This document shows, piece after piece, positions 17,509-27,311 of a stretch of DNA of 64,000 bases. This DNA is from Cellulophaga sp. Hel_I_12 (GTDB lineage: Bacteria > Bacteroidota > Bacteroidia > Flavobacteriales > Flavobacteriaceae), in NCBI RefSeq assembly GCF_000799565.1, contig NZ_JUHB01000001.1, forward strand, positions 3,599,501 to 3,663,500, given 5' to 3'. The notes under the pieces were generated by a model that did no database searches, was not told the origin of the DNA, and saw only the letters and a program-made list of their open reading frames with translations. The translations under genes and the position numbers were made by a program. The number at the start of each line of letters is the position of its first letter. The first letter of the stretch is position 1.

Positions 17509-17610
17509 TTCTCAGCTTCATTGGATAATTTACATGAGTGTTTTTTCTTGACCTAAAAAGGGGAATAGCTTAAAAAAATCTGGAACTTTTAGGCAAAAGT
17601 CTTTAAATAA

Positions 17611-17645
17611 AAAAATCCAATCTAAAATAGATTGGATTTTTTTCA
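17611..17645 (+). terminator. Rho-independent terminator after the PAS kinase
   Basis: A perfect 14-bp stem (17611-17624 with 17628-17641), 3-base loop, A-rich left flank and T-rich right flank. Confidence 0.85.
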
Positions 17646-17663
17646 GTGACCGGGCCGGGGTCG
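17646..17663 (-). other. tRNA 3'-end-like fragment
   Basis: On the minus strand this reads CGACCCCGGCCCGGTCAC. It has the form of the last part of a T-loop (CGA), a 3' T-stem and an acceptor 3' strand. It stands out as GC-rich in an AT-rich region, and no tRNA body follows on the minus strand upstream. It may be a leftover of a tRNA gene or an attachment-site copy. The resemblance is by eye only. Confidence 0.3.
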
Positions 17664-17942
17664 TTATTTCTAAGGTTAAGCCTAGTAATATCAATAGTCT
17701 TGCAAATTTTTTAATAACGTGTTGACGTTTTGTGAACCTAAATTCAATATAATTTGTTTCGTCTTATTCAAATTCAAATATAGTAATTATTTAAATGCTA
17801 TTTTAATCGTATCTCATATGCGGTTTATTAATCATTAAGCTATTTCGAAAATTGTTAAAATTTCGACTGAATCAAACCTAGTTGTTGAATGCTAGTATTT
17901 ACTTCACTTATACAAGAATTTATATTTATTGTAGACGATTTA

Positions 17943-17966
17943 TAAGCTACTAAATATAGTAGCTTA
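17943..17966. terminator. Hairpin downstream of the first PUL gene
   Basis: A perfect 10-bp stem (17943-17952 with 17957-17966) with a 4-base loop, about 118 bases past the stop of the minus-strand gene ending at 18084. No strong T run on either side, so terminator function is uncertain. Confidence 0.4.
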
Positions 17967-18083
17967 ATTAAATTTTACTTTATTAAAAAATAGTACTTTA
18001 AATTACTTAACTAAAAATCTCTAATATTTTTTTTGTTCATTTTTGTTAATAGTCAAAATAGAGTTACCCAGAATTATTACTGC

Positions 18084-21000
18084 TTATTCAATTAATAGCC
18101 TATAGGTAATTTCTTGTTCATTTATAGTACCTTTTAAAATATAAACTCCAGGATTTAGATTACCTATTTGTAATAAAACATTATTGTCTTGAATGGAAGC
18201 GGTTACCGGAAATGTCTGCTGCATGTAATCAACTACTATCATATTTCCAATTGAATTAATTAAGCCGTCAAAACTCAATATACAATTATCAGATACGGGA
18301 TTTGGAAAAACGGACACCAAACTTGATTGTGTATCTATTTTTGAAGCAGAAAGGCCAACAGGTTCTTCACCCCAAACCAATTGGCCATTAATATAGGCCG
18401 TAATTTTCATGTTCTCAGCGTAAACGTTACCAGTTGAGCGGTATGAGAAATCATCACTTTCGTTAAAGTTGGACCAATCCTGTTTGTTGATCCTAAATCT
18501 CATTTCACCAGTTTCACTAAACGCAAATAGGTTACCTGTCGATTCTTGAAAACTCACTTCAAAATAATTTGAAGCGCCATCATATACAACATCCGAAATT
18601 TTAAAGTCGACGTTAATTTTGTTTGAGTTTATGATGGAATAATCAATATTGTAATTTAGAGTTATGGCACTTTCCGGGGTGAACCAATATCTTAAGGTGA
18701 CATCTTTTAAAGGAACATTTTGATTTCCTGCATTAAGAATTCTAATATTCGGCTTCATAGAATTATTTGTAACCCCATCTTTGTTTTGGTGCATGACGAT
18801 TAATTCAGGTCTTTGGATGGTAGCAACCTCAGGTTCATTACCCCAAATTAATTGACCATCCCAATATACTGTAATTGTATTGGTTTCTAAATATTGATTG
18901 TGATTGGAGTAACTAAAATCATCACCTTCATCAAAATTAGTCCAATTGCTTTTTGCAATCCGTGTTTTGATTTCTCCTGAATTACCTAGAGCAGCAATTT
19001 TTTTATTGGTATCAAATGTCATTTCCAAATAGTAATTTGCACCATTTCTTGGTTGGTCCAGTGCTACAAAAGCACCATTCACATCTGATGTTCCCAATTG
19101 CGCATAATCCACATAAAAGTTAAGTGGCGAAAAATCCTCAGCCGTGAGCCAATACCTTACCGAAAGGCGATTTAAATCCACTGCATAATCGGCTTCGTTT
19201 CTCAATTTTAATTGCGGTTTTACGCTGTTATTGTTGAGTCGATTATTATCTCCATCTTTATAATCAACAATGATGAAAGGAGCTTTGGTTTCTATTTCTT
19301 TTGAATAGCAAGACAAGTTCGTTTCATCCAACAATGCTGCAATGCGATAGGTATAGCTTGTGCCTGCAGTTAGGTTTGAATGCGTAAAGCTAGAGATGTC
19401 TTCTGAAACGCGTTCTATTTCTTCAAAATTTTGACCTTCTTCTTTTGCTTCTAACACAAAACCGAGACTGTTTTCTAAGCTACTTTCCCAAGTAATTTCG
19501 ATTTCGGAAGGAGAAATGCCTCTTGCTGAAAGATTTTTAATAGCAATGAGTTCAATATTAATTTCAGTATCTTCAGTAATGTTCAGTAGTTCTGAAGCCA
19601 ATATAACCTCTCCTTTTCTGATCTCGTAAGGTTGCGATACATTGGATGCCACATTATAAAACACTAAAATGCCATCTTCTTGAGGAACCTTTAATTCGCC
19701 ATTAAAACTTACGAGTAATTCGTCTAAATTACTATTGCAATTCACCAAATTCATGGTTACTATGTAAGGTGTGACTTCGGTAGCAACCTCATTATAAATG
19801 TCACTCCACTCCGAAATGCCTATGACTGATTTATAAGGTTCAAAAACAGTATTTTCATTGGCTTTTCCAGCGGCATTCCAAACAAACCAACCTTCTTTTT
19901 TCTGATCAAAACCCTCTATTGTGCCATCTAAAACCGTCCATAAGCCAAATTCAAGTCCAGCTTCATTAGGGTTGTCCACCCATCTATGCAATTGGATATT
20001 TTCAATGGATGGCAGTCTTTGGTTTGTTTTTTTCCAAAAGTAAGCCAATGCCGCAGCCTGTGTAGTTTCATTGGCATTTGCATTTCTAGCGGTGTTGGAA
20101 CTGAATCCGTTTTCAGATAGCAGAATGGTTCGTACTTTCTTTCCATTATAAAGCACCTCTTTTTGACGCACGTAGGCATCAATCATTTCAAGATTTCGAG
20201 GTGTGATTTGTGGCGTATTGAAGTTCAATTGTGTCTGTGCAATTGGATCTTCCCACACTTTTGGATTGAATAAATTGGTAGGGTAGGAGTGCCATCCAAT
20301 GCCCCATTCATAATCGCCTTCTTTTTTGCTCAACCTATTTAGTACATCAAGAATTTCTTTGGATCTGAAATTGACTTCACTTACCGGCTTACTGTTCCAA
20401 TGTTTTGTGAAGGAACCAAAAACTTTTGCAGTAGGATTGTATTTTCTGATGGTATAATTCACCATTCGCATAGAGCGATCATAAATTTGGGTATAGAGAT
20501 TTACAGGTTTTTGTCCGGCATGGGTCCAGCTCGTGTGCGCATCCACTTCATTATGGATAATCCACTGATCCAATCGCCCATACAATTTGTCTGGTCTCGA
20601 ATAACGTTGCGCTAAAAAGTCAACAGCCGCGGCATAATACTCGACGCCTTCTTCGGTTGCCACGTTAGCCATACTGTATAGGCCCAACGAAGCATCTGGA
20701 TGTACAAAAATGCGTCGTAACTCCTCATTCCCAATATTGATAGGAATTAAAAGAACGAAAGCTGCTTTAATATCATTATCGCTAAGCCTTTTAATTCGGG
20801 CATCAAAACCAGCCACAAAGTTCGGGCTAATGTTGTACGTTTTACCGTTGAATTCATGTGTAAGACTTGTTGGATTTAAACTTAAAACGCCGTTAAGCAA
20901 TAAGTTCAGTTTCATGCTTTTGATATCAAGCTCCGTCAGATCTGAAAAATTAGATAGCGAAGTTGGGCTCAGCCCATCAAGACCTTTAATTGAACTTGCT

Positions 21001-22748
21001 TTGTCCTCGGCAATATTATTTAGTGAAACTGCTGAAATATCTCCCGCCCATTGCATATTCGAAACAAGTTCATAGCTGCTGTTTCCTGTATTTTTTACAA
21101 TTGCCCATCGGGAATAAAGCCGATCATAATCATGATCTGACTTTTGGATAAAACGATCTACATCTATGGAGAATGTACCGTCAACACTAGGAATTGGTGT
21201 TACAAAATTGAACTCTGTAAGATCAAAACCGTATTGGTGCGGCTCAATTTCTGCTAAAAACAAATCTTCGGAAGCATTTAAGACTTGACCTTTTATGTTG
21301 ACGATATCGGCATTGACCTTCACTATTGAAATTGAATCCGTAAACGTTTTATTGAGGTAATTTGTGAAGTCCTGATCAATTGCCACACTTAAGAATTTGT
21401 CACTATTCTGCTCATTTTCCAACTCTTGAATGGTTGGTTTTCTCAATTTTATATTTCTGATAAAAATTGTTTTTTCAGCATTTTCATTTCTTCCGAGGTC
21501 AAATCTAAAGGTAGTCCATTCATTGTCCTGAAAATTATCGGCAAAAAGACGCGGATTTACAACAAAGGTGGACCAATTTGAAGCTGCAGGAATTCCGTTT
21601 ACTGTTAATTTTTGTGTGGCATTGATTGGTGGTCCGTAAAATAATTCGAGTTCATTATAAGCTTGTTCAGATTTGTATTCAAATGATAAGATATAGCTGT
21701 CATCAATATCATAAAGCTCATTAATGGGTTTGGAGAGAATCCAAGGGTCATTGGCACTCGTATTCAGTTGGTAGGAACCATCTTGAAGTTGGGTGGCCTG
21801 TAAAAATGGACTGGTGGAAGCGACATCCAATTCTATAGCTATCGTTTCCTTGATTTCAAGGGCTTTCTTTTCTTGATTGGTAGGCTCTCTCAAAATTAGA
21901 TTATTTACCTGAATGTCCAATCCAGAAAGTCTACCAAAATCAAAACGAAAAATATCATAAGACTGGTTCCAACTGGGGGCACTGACCTTCATTATGGCTG
22001 AAAATTTTTTAGTAGTTGTAGAAGCATCTAAACTCCCTAATTGAGCCCTTCTTGCGCCGCTGATTGGGCTTCCATAAAAAATTTGAAGATCATCCAAACC
22101 ACTCGAAGAAGTATAATCAAAACTCACTACAAAGGTATTATCAGGGTCATAATTGGTGGTCAATAGTTGGGATTGGACCCATGGATCGCCACCAGAAGTT
22201 ATGATGCTATAATTTTTAGGCGTTGTTTCAGAAATCGACATTTGATTGGTTTGCCCAAGATTAAGCTCAATTTCAATGACTTCATTGGGCAATGCAGCCC
22301 TTAATTGTACATTTTTTACAGTAATATTTTGATTGGCATTCTTACCAAAATCAAAACGTAGGCGTTCATAAGAGGCATTCCAAGTTGGTGCTTCATATTT
22401 CATAAAAGCTTTGAAGGTTTTGTATTGTGTAGCAGGAGCGAGGCTTCCAAATTTAGCCAATCGATTTGGACTTACAGGAGTTCCGTAGAAAATTTGCAGG
22501 TCATCTAATCCATCTGGAGCGATATAGTCGAAGCTGACAACATACACTTGATTAGGATCATAATTTTGGATAGGTCTAGTTTGAATCCAAGGATCGCCAC
22601 CTGCAAGCGTCTGAATGGAGTAAGTTCCTACAGGAGATTCCGTAATATTCATTTGGTTTTTAAGACTTGGGTTGAGTTCTAAGGTAATGTTCTGCCCAAA
22701 AGTAGAAATGCACACAAGTGAAAATAGGAAGGGTAGTAGTTTTTTCAT
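18084..22748 (-). CDS. Secreted multimodular putative glycosidase: three N-terminal modules, DUF5722-like core, FN3, two CBM3, T9SS tail
   Basis: 1554 residues with signal peptide (MKKLLPFLFSLVCISTFGQ). Three similar jelly-roll-like modules (about 20-157, 158-297, 300-445; each with a GGDPW-type stretch and DLQIFYG) are followed by a core at about 450-1030 that I relate to DUF5722. In the core, Glu734 (IIHNEVDA) and Glu879 (LLSENGF) sit where clan-A glycosidases carry acid/base and nucleophile. A fibronectin III domain (1059-1153), two tandem family-3 carbohydrate-binding modules (about 1158-1304 and 1313-1461; VRYW, DDFSY, LVWGEEP) and a type IX secretion sorting tail (1476-1554, VFPNPVS) follow. 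So it is released or displayed at the cell surface. Its paralogue at 60850 has only one N-terminal module. The activity is inferred, not known. Confidence 0.85.
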   Translation of the reverse strand: MKKLLPFLFSLVCISTFGQNITLELNPSLKNQMNITESPVGTYSIQTLAGGDPWIQTRPIQNYDPNQVYVVSFDYIAPDGLDDLQIFYGTPVSPNRLAKFGSLAPATQYKTFKAFMKYEAPTWNASYERLRFDFGKNANQNITVKNVQLRAALPNEVIEIELNLGQTNQMSISETTPKNYSIITSGGDPWVQSQLLTTNYDPDNTFVVSFDYTSSSGLDDLQIFYGSPISGARRAQLGSLDASTTTKKFSAIMKVSAPSWNQSYDIFRFDFGRLSGLDIQVNNLILREPTNQEKKALEIKETIAIELDVASTSPFLQATQLQDGSYQLNTSANDPWILSKPINELYDIDDSYILSFEYKSEQAYNELELFYGPPINATQKLTVNGIPAASNWSTFVVNPRLFADNFQDNEWTTFRFDLGRNENAEKTIFIRNIKLRKPTIQELENEQNSDKFLSVAIDQDFTNYLNKTFTDSISIVKVNADIVNIKGQVLNASEDLFLAEIEPHQYGFDLTEFNFVTPIPSVDGTFSIDVDRFIQKSDHDYDRLYSRWAIVKNTGNSSYELVSNMQWAGDISAVSLNNIAEDKASSIKGLDGLSPTSLSNFSDLTELDIKSMKLNLLLNGVLSLNPTSLTHEFNGKTYNISPNFVAGFDARIKRLSDNDIKAAFVLLIPINIGNEELRRIFVHPDASLGLYSMANVATEEGVEYYAAAVDFLAQRYSRPDKLYGRLDQWIIHNEVDAHTSWTHAGQKPVNLYTQIYDRSMRMVNYTIRKYNPTAKVFGSFTKHWNSKPVSEVNFRSKEILDVLNRLSKKEGDYEWGIGWHSYPTNLFNPKVWEDPIAQTQLNFNTPQITPRNLEMIDAYVRQKEVLYNGKKVRTILLSENGFSSNTARNANANETTQAAALAYFWKKTNQRLPSIENIQLHRWVDNPNEAGLEFGLWTVLDGTIEGFDQKKEGWFVWNAAGKANENTVFEPYKSVIGISEWSDIYNEVATEVTPYIVTMNLVNCNSNLDELLVSFNGELKVPQEDGILVFYNVASNVSQPYEIRKGEVILASELLNITEDTEINIELIAIKNLSARGISPSEIEITWESSLENSLGFVLEAKEEGQNFEEIERVSEDISSFTHSNLTAGTSYTYRIAALLDETNLSCYSKEIETKAPFIIVDYKDGDNNRLNNNSVKPQLKLRNEADYAVDLNRLSVRYWLTAEDFSPLNFYVDYAQLGTSDVNGAFVALDQPRNGANYYLEMTFDTNKKIAALGNSGEIKTRIAKSNWTNFDEGDDFSYSNHNQYLETNTITVYWDGQLIWGNEPEVATIQRPELIVMHQNKDGVTNNSMKPNIRILNAGNQNVPLKDVTLRYWFTPESAITLNYNIDYSIINSNKINVDFKISDVVYDGASNYFEVSFQESTGNLFAFSETGEMRFRINKQDWSNFNESDDFSYRSTGNVYAENMKITAYINGQLVWGEEPVGLSASKIDTQSSLVSVFPNPVSDNCILSFDGLINSIGNMIVVDYMQQTFPVTASIQDNNVLLQIGNLNPGVYILKGTINEQEITYRLLIE

Positions 22749-22793
22749 AGTTGAATATTTTTAAGGAAATTAAAACTTTCAACTCTTGATTCC

Positions 22794-22809
22794 ATCCTGT
22801 GGTAACCTG
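22794..22809 (-). promoter_or_regulatory. PUL operator copy a (CAGGTTACCACAGGAT)
   Basis: On the minus strand, CAG-N6-ACAGGAT, ending 45 bases before the start at 22748. It is one of seven copies placed alike upstream of PUL transcription units. Confidence 0.6.
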
Positions 22810-22840
22810 TTAATACTTAATAATAAAAAAGATATTTCAT

Positions 22841-24190
22841 TTATTCAAATTGAAACCAGTCGATTTCAAATAACTCTTCCTCATTTCCCGTAGTTTCAAG
22901 CCACAGTGCATGAATGCCAGTTTCGTTTTTAACGGGATACGATAGAATTTGCCACTCTTGATTCGGTTCGATTTTTAAAGCAGCCAATTTTTTATACCAT
23001 GGCTTGTCAGAATAGAGATTTAATTTACCTCCATCAGACGATTTAATTCGGATGGAAACTGAAGTGACTCCATCACCAAAATCTAAATATTTAAAAATGG
23101 CGACATCCTTATTTTTGAATTTTGAAAGGATTTCGTTGGATTCAGAAGCTCGTGTAATACGAACATTGCCTTGAAGCAAACAGGCGGAAGCAGCATCAAT
23201 TTTAGATGTTGCTGGCAGCGGCAATCCTGAGCCTTGACTGGTCATTTCCACTTCAGGGATGCTCCCATCTTCTAAAAAACTGATTTTTTCTACGCAGGCT
23301 TTTCTCATAGTTCTAACCCCATGGGTCGAACGATGGTAAAACACATACCATTGGTTCTCAAACTCCGCAATGGAGCCATGATTATTCCAGTTACCCGGAT
23401 TAGAACCATTATTGTCAATAATCACACCTCTATAAGTGTAAGGACCAAAAGGAGAGATGCTGGTTGCGTAACCCAAACAGGTTGGCTTGTCTTCCCGACT
23501 GATATCTGAATAGACTAAATAGTAAAGTCCTTTTCTTTTAGTCAGATACGCTCCTTCATGAAAAAAATGCTCTTTTTCCGTGATGATATCGGTTTGAAGT
23601 GTTGTCGCATCAATGGCGGTCATGTTGGGCTGAAGTTTTGCCATTTTAAGACTAAATTGTCCCCATAAATAGTAGGCTGTTCCATCATCGTCAATAAAAA
23701 CTGAAGGATCTATTTGGTTATGACCATTCAAATCAATTTTCTTACCGTTTGTAAACGGACCTGTGGCACTTTTTGAAGTGGCAACACCTTCAGGAGCATT
23801 GATGTCTGGTTGACAATAATATAGATAATAAGTGTCATCTTTTTTTGTGGCGTCTGGCGCGAAGAGCACAGCATCATTGTATGGTACTTGATCATTTTCT
23901 CCTTTTGAAGCGAATACATTTTTAGTGATATTCCAATATTGCATATCTGTTGTATGCATGATATCATGCTTTGCCGAACAATAATAAAGCTCACTTTCAT
24001 CGGTCGAACCGAAAACATAAAGCCTGCCATCATCAAAAACCTTGGCCGATGGATCAGCGATATACACACCGGGAGGCGAGATGGGATTTTGGGCAATGAG
24101 TATTGGGGTAGAAACCATAAAAAAAAGTAGCGCGTACAGACTTTTTAATTTTTTTCTTTTGATCTTAATGCTATTTGGATTCCAATTCAT
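22841..24190 (-). CDS. GH43 family glycosidase with C-terminal CBM6-like module
   Basis: 449 residues. Long basic head, then a signal sequence (LYALLFFMVSTPILIAQ). The five-blade propeller shows the GH43 triad: Asp46 (ADPSAKVF, base), Asp161 (NQIDPSVF, pKa modulator) and Glu212 (HEGAYLTKR, acid). A C-terminal jelly roll (about 325-449, ending EIDWFQFE) looks like a CBM6. Family activities are beta-xylosidase, alpha-L-arabinofuranosidase and galactosidases; xylose removal would fit the GH120-like enzyme elsewhere in the PUL. It is the last gene of the long minus-strand operon starting at 34198, 17 bases after the GH2 gene. Confidence 0.88.
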   Translation of the reverse strand: MNWNPNSIKIKRKKLKSLYALLFFMVSTPILIAQNPISPPGVYIADPSAKVFDDGRLYVFGSTDESELYYCSAKHDIMHTTDMQYWNITKNVFASKGENDQVPYNDAVLFAPDATKKDDTYYLYYCQPDINAPEGVATSKSATGPFTNGKKIDLNGHNQIDPSVFIDDDGTAYYLWGQFSLKMAKLQPNMTAIDATTLQTDIITEKEHFFHEGAYLTKRKGLYYLVYSDISREDKPTCLGYATSISPFGPYTYRGVIIDNNGSNPGNWNNHGSIAEFENQWYVFYHRSTHGVRTMRKACVEKISFLEDGSIPEVEMTSQGSGLPLPATSKIDAASACLLQGNVRITRASESNEILSKFKNKDVAIFKYLDFGDGVTSVSIRIKSSDGGKLNLYSDKPWYKKLAALKIEPNQEWQILSYPVKNETGIHALWLETTGNEEELFEIDWFQFE

Positions 24191-24207
24191 ATTGAATACC
24201 GATAAAT

Positions 24208-27200
24208 TTATTTATCTATGGTTTGATATATTAGATTTCTTAAAGTAATGGCAGCCCTCGGATCGTATTCCACAGCTTCGCTTATGACCAGATCGCAAAC
24301 GACGATGTCTCCCCAAGCATATTTTACCGAAAAAACGGGGTATCCAATCTTATTGTCATAAACATTCTTAAGATTACCCGACCAATAGAAATGGGAATTT
24401 AAAAAACGTCCCAGAGGAATGACCATGTCGTTTTCGATGTTCAATTTATGGCTTGAAGAGGCTACATAAGCAGGGTTGTTATTTCCTGTCATCCACCACT
24501 TCCAGTCCATAGCATCCAACCCGTTAAAAACAGGTTTTTGCTTATCCCAATCCAACATCTCAACAAATTCACCAGTAGAATACTCTATCGCTTTTAAATC
24601 GGCAGTACCGCTATCATACATAAAATCCTTCATTGCAGGTTTGTCTCCGGGTTGAAGATCTTTTGGTATTTTGATGACATCTTGTACATAAGCATGAGCG
24701 TTTTCACCCTGCTGCAACAAAATCAATCGGCCGGTTTTCTTAAGATGTTTCTTTACTTCATTTAATTCATACGCCTTTGAATTCGGTCCTAGAATGATAA
24801 CGTCAACCTTAGATTTCAATTTTGAAAACGATTTTACATCTGATACATCTTCTAAAAATTGATTTATTCTTTCGTTGCACCCTAAGGCAATTACTGAATT
24901 TTTTTCGACATCATCTGCTTTTCCTATTTTTTTTTGAACTACCATACTATAGCTGTTTTCTGAAATCACCTCATCCTTGTTGTTTTTAAGTTTAAGTTTA
25001 AAAACCACCTTTTTTTCCGTAGAATTTAATTTTGGTAGGCTAAACGTGAATGGGATTTTTTCTACCTCAAAATACCGTATATCTTTTATCAATTTAGTTA
25101 TTGTCATGAGTTCTTTTCCTTCAGGATTTTCTATTGAAAAATGAACCGTGGTTTTTCCTATGTCCTTGAATTTGGTATTATCATTTACAATGAATAGGTT
25201 TGTTGAAACGGTATCTTCTTCGTAGAAAAAGCGTTGTGGGGTTTCCAAAGCCACAAGAATGGGTTGAAATCCTTGTTTTACACCGTCATAAATGGGGAAT
25301 GGCTTCCATTGGTCAGGCGGTCTTGTAAAAGCATGTTGTATCCAAGTCAGATTACTGAACAGCATAAAGCCGGCGGTTGGCAATTGACTACGGCTATACC
25401 TCAGCTTTTCAGTTTTCATTTTGCCTTCTAAATAAATATGGTCTTGAAAATAACTATGATCCAGACCAAGTGTGCCAATATCCCCAATCCAGGTCTGCGC
25501 GGAATAGCGCCCCACATAATTAGGGTGTACAGACCCGTCGTCAATCATTGAATAAGGTACCGCACATTCTTGGTTGATAAATGGCTTGTCATGACCTAAG
25601 GTCAATCCTCTCCTAGGTTTTGTGTAATCGTTTACAAATGAGGAACTTTCATACCATCCCCAGTAGGCATGTACGTCTTCAATGTCTGCATTATCATTAT
25701 GGTCGGGATCTCCTGAGGTCTGAAACACCAATCTCGAAGGATCCAACTCTTTGACGGCATCAATAATATCCTTAAAAATCGAGAGCTTTTCCTCATTCTC
25801 ATGATCAGCTTGTAAGCCTTCATTGGAAATTACGTAAAACAAAATGCTAGGGTGGTTTCTATATTCTTTTATGGATTCTAACTGTTCTTGTTTCCAATGC
25901 TCTAAAATTGCTTTAGGTGGTGGTGGTGATTTGGTCATCAATGCCCAAGGTCTTACACCTTCACTACTAACACCAATGCCCACTTCATCGGCAGCCGTAT
26001 ACCACATGTGATTCCAAGGGTTACCATGGGTTCGGGTGACAACCGTATTGCCTTCGTGCATCAATTGTAGAAAATTTCTGGCCAAAATACTGTCATTGGA
26101 CTTATACCCATAGGGCGGCATATTTGCGCCTCGGATCCAATACGGTTTTCCGTTCAAATATACCTGTTCTCCATGAGCTTCAACGGTGCGATATCCTATT
26201 TGGCATTTATAACTGTCTATTACTTTCCCTTCTAAATTTTTCCAGTAGGCTTCCAATTGATACAGATTTGGGTGGTCTGGAGTCCAATGCTTGGGATTTA
26301 AATTCTGCTTTGAAATTTTTAAGGTTGTTGTTTCATGTGAAGGAATATGGACTGTCTCACGAAATTCCTCCTCCACCAATAATTCCTCAGAATGTTTATC
26401 GGTTATTTTATAACTCCAATACCCAGAAACAGTTTCCCTACTATGGTTTTCTAAACTGAATTCAATTTTGTGTCCGGTTAGGATTGGATTAAAGAATACG
26501 TCTTCAATTTTACCACCTGAGTTAGAAACCGTTAAATGTACTGGTTGCCATATACCAAGAAACTTGGCACGTGGACCATTCCCAAAACCGCCAAATAAAC
26601 CTGAATTTAAGGACATCAACATGTCTTTAGTTACCGGTACCGTGACTGCGACTGAAACCACATCATCACCATTTTCAGATTTTACACCTCGTTCCGTATA
26701 AACCATTAAGTGGTTCGAACGTCCTACTTTTAAATGTGGCGTAAGTCGGGTTTCAAACGCACCAAACATACCAAGGTGTCCGCCCACAAAGTTCCCATTA
26801 ATATACACGCGAGAAACTGTGGCTATACCCTCAAAATTGGCAAAAATTTCCTTTTCGAATATGTCGTAACCAGTTAAGTCAATAGTTTTCATGTACCACC
26901 CTGCACGAAGGTCTTCGGTTTTAAAAGGGAGCGCGGCAACCCTAGCTTCTTCGGCTTTCTCATATTCCATGGAGACATTGGGTAGCCACCAAGAAATCCT
27001 ATTGAGCATTTGTGGCACCTCTACCTGATAACTTTGCCTCTGGTTTCTGAATTCATTAAAAATTTTAGCGGCGTCTTTGTCTATTTGCTCTGGTCCACTT
27101 TTAACGGGATCCTGAGTGCCATAGATTGGTATGAAATCCCAAATACCATTTAAAGAAATTTTAGTTGGTTTCTCTAGTTCCTTTGATGAAATGAATACAC

Positions 27201-27258
27201 TCTGCGAGACTGAATGAAGACTAAATATGAAGCATACGATGATGATTGAATTTTTCAT
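24208..27258 (-). CDS. GH2 family glycosidase
   Basis: 1016 residues with signal peptide (MKNSIIIVCFIFSLHSVSQ), so periplasmic. The N-terminal sugar-binding domain (WYMKTIDLTGYD), the immunoglobulin-like domain and the barrel (IRGANMPPYGYKSND) follow the GH2 order. Glu480 in ISNEGL is the likely acid/base and Glu564 in INQECAVP the nucleophile, 84 residues apart. The C-terminal third (about 690-1016) is an extension seen in several PUL GH2 enzymes. Known family activities are beta-galactosidase, beta-glucuronidase and beta-mannosidase; in an ulvan-type pathway a beta-glucuronidase-like role is attractive but unproven. Confidence 0.88.
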   Translation of the reverse strand: MKNSIIIVCFIFSLHSVSQSVFISSKELEKPTKISLNGIWDFIPIYGTQDPVKSGPEQIDKDAAKIFNEFRNQRQSYQVEVPQMLNRISWWLPNVSMEYEKAEEARVAALPFKTEDLRAGWYMKTIDLTGYDIFEKEIFANFEGIATVSRVYINGNFVGGHLGMFGAFETRLTPHLKVGRSNHLMVYTERGVKSENGDDVVSVAVTVPVTKDMLMSLNSGLFGGFGNGPRAKFLGIWQPVHLTVSNSGGKIEDVFFNPILTGHKIEFSLENHSRETVSGYWSYKITDKHSEELLVEEEFRETVHIPSHETTTLKISKQNLNPKHWTPDHPNLYQLEAYWKNLEGKVIDSYKCQIGYRTVEAHGEQVYLNGKPYWIRGANMPPYGYKSNDSILARNFLQLMHEGNTVVTRTHGNPWNHMWYTAADEVGIGVSSEGVRPWALMTKSPPPPKAILEHWKQEQLESIKEYRNHPSILFYVISNEGLQADHENEEKLSIFKDIIDAVKELDPSRLVFQTSGDPDHNDNADIEDVHAYWGWYESSSFVNDYTKPRRGLTLGHDKPFINQECAVPYSMIDDGSVHPNYVGRYSAQTWIGDIGTLGLDHSYFQDHIYLEGKMKTEKLRYSRSQLPTAGFMLFSNLTWIQHAFTRPPDQWKPFPIYDGVKQGFQPILVALETPQRFFYEEDTVSTNLFIVNDNTKFKDIGKTTVHFSIENPEGKELMTITKLIKDIRYFEVEKIPFTFSLPKLNSTEKKVVFKLKLKNNKDEVISENSYSMVVQKKIGKADDVEKNSVIALGCNERINQFLEDVSDVKSFSKLKSKVDVIILGPNSKAYELNEVKKHLKKTGRLILLQQGENAHAYVQDVIKIPKDLQPGDKPAMKDFMYDSGTADLKAIEYSTGEFVEMLDWDKQKPVFNGLDAMDWKWWMTGNNNPAYVASSSHKLNIENDMVIPLGRFLNSHFYWSGNLKNVYDNKIGYPVFSVKYAWGDIVVCDLVISEAVEYDPRAAITLRNLIYQTIDK

Positions 27259-27311
27259 TCGAAATATTTAAGATTTCTTGATGTGATTATTTTCAGAACA
27301 AGCAAACCGGA

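Larger units (their letters stand above)
17509..18083. other. Intergenic region at the left border of the PUL
   Basis: About 575 bases, very AT-rich, between the kinase and the converging end of the first PUL gene. It holds a terminator (17611-17645), a GC-rich 18-base patch resembling a tRNA 3' end (17646-17663) and a hairpin (17943-17966). I see no coding sequence. It marks the change from housekeeping genes to the PUL. Confidence 0.5.

Noticed and set aside
17851..17870. TCGAAA...TTTCGA inverted repeat left of the PUL
   Set aside because: Only six paired bases with a long spacer in AT-rich DNA; likely chance.
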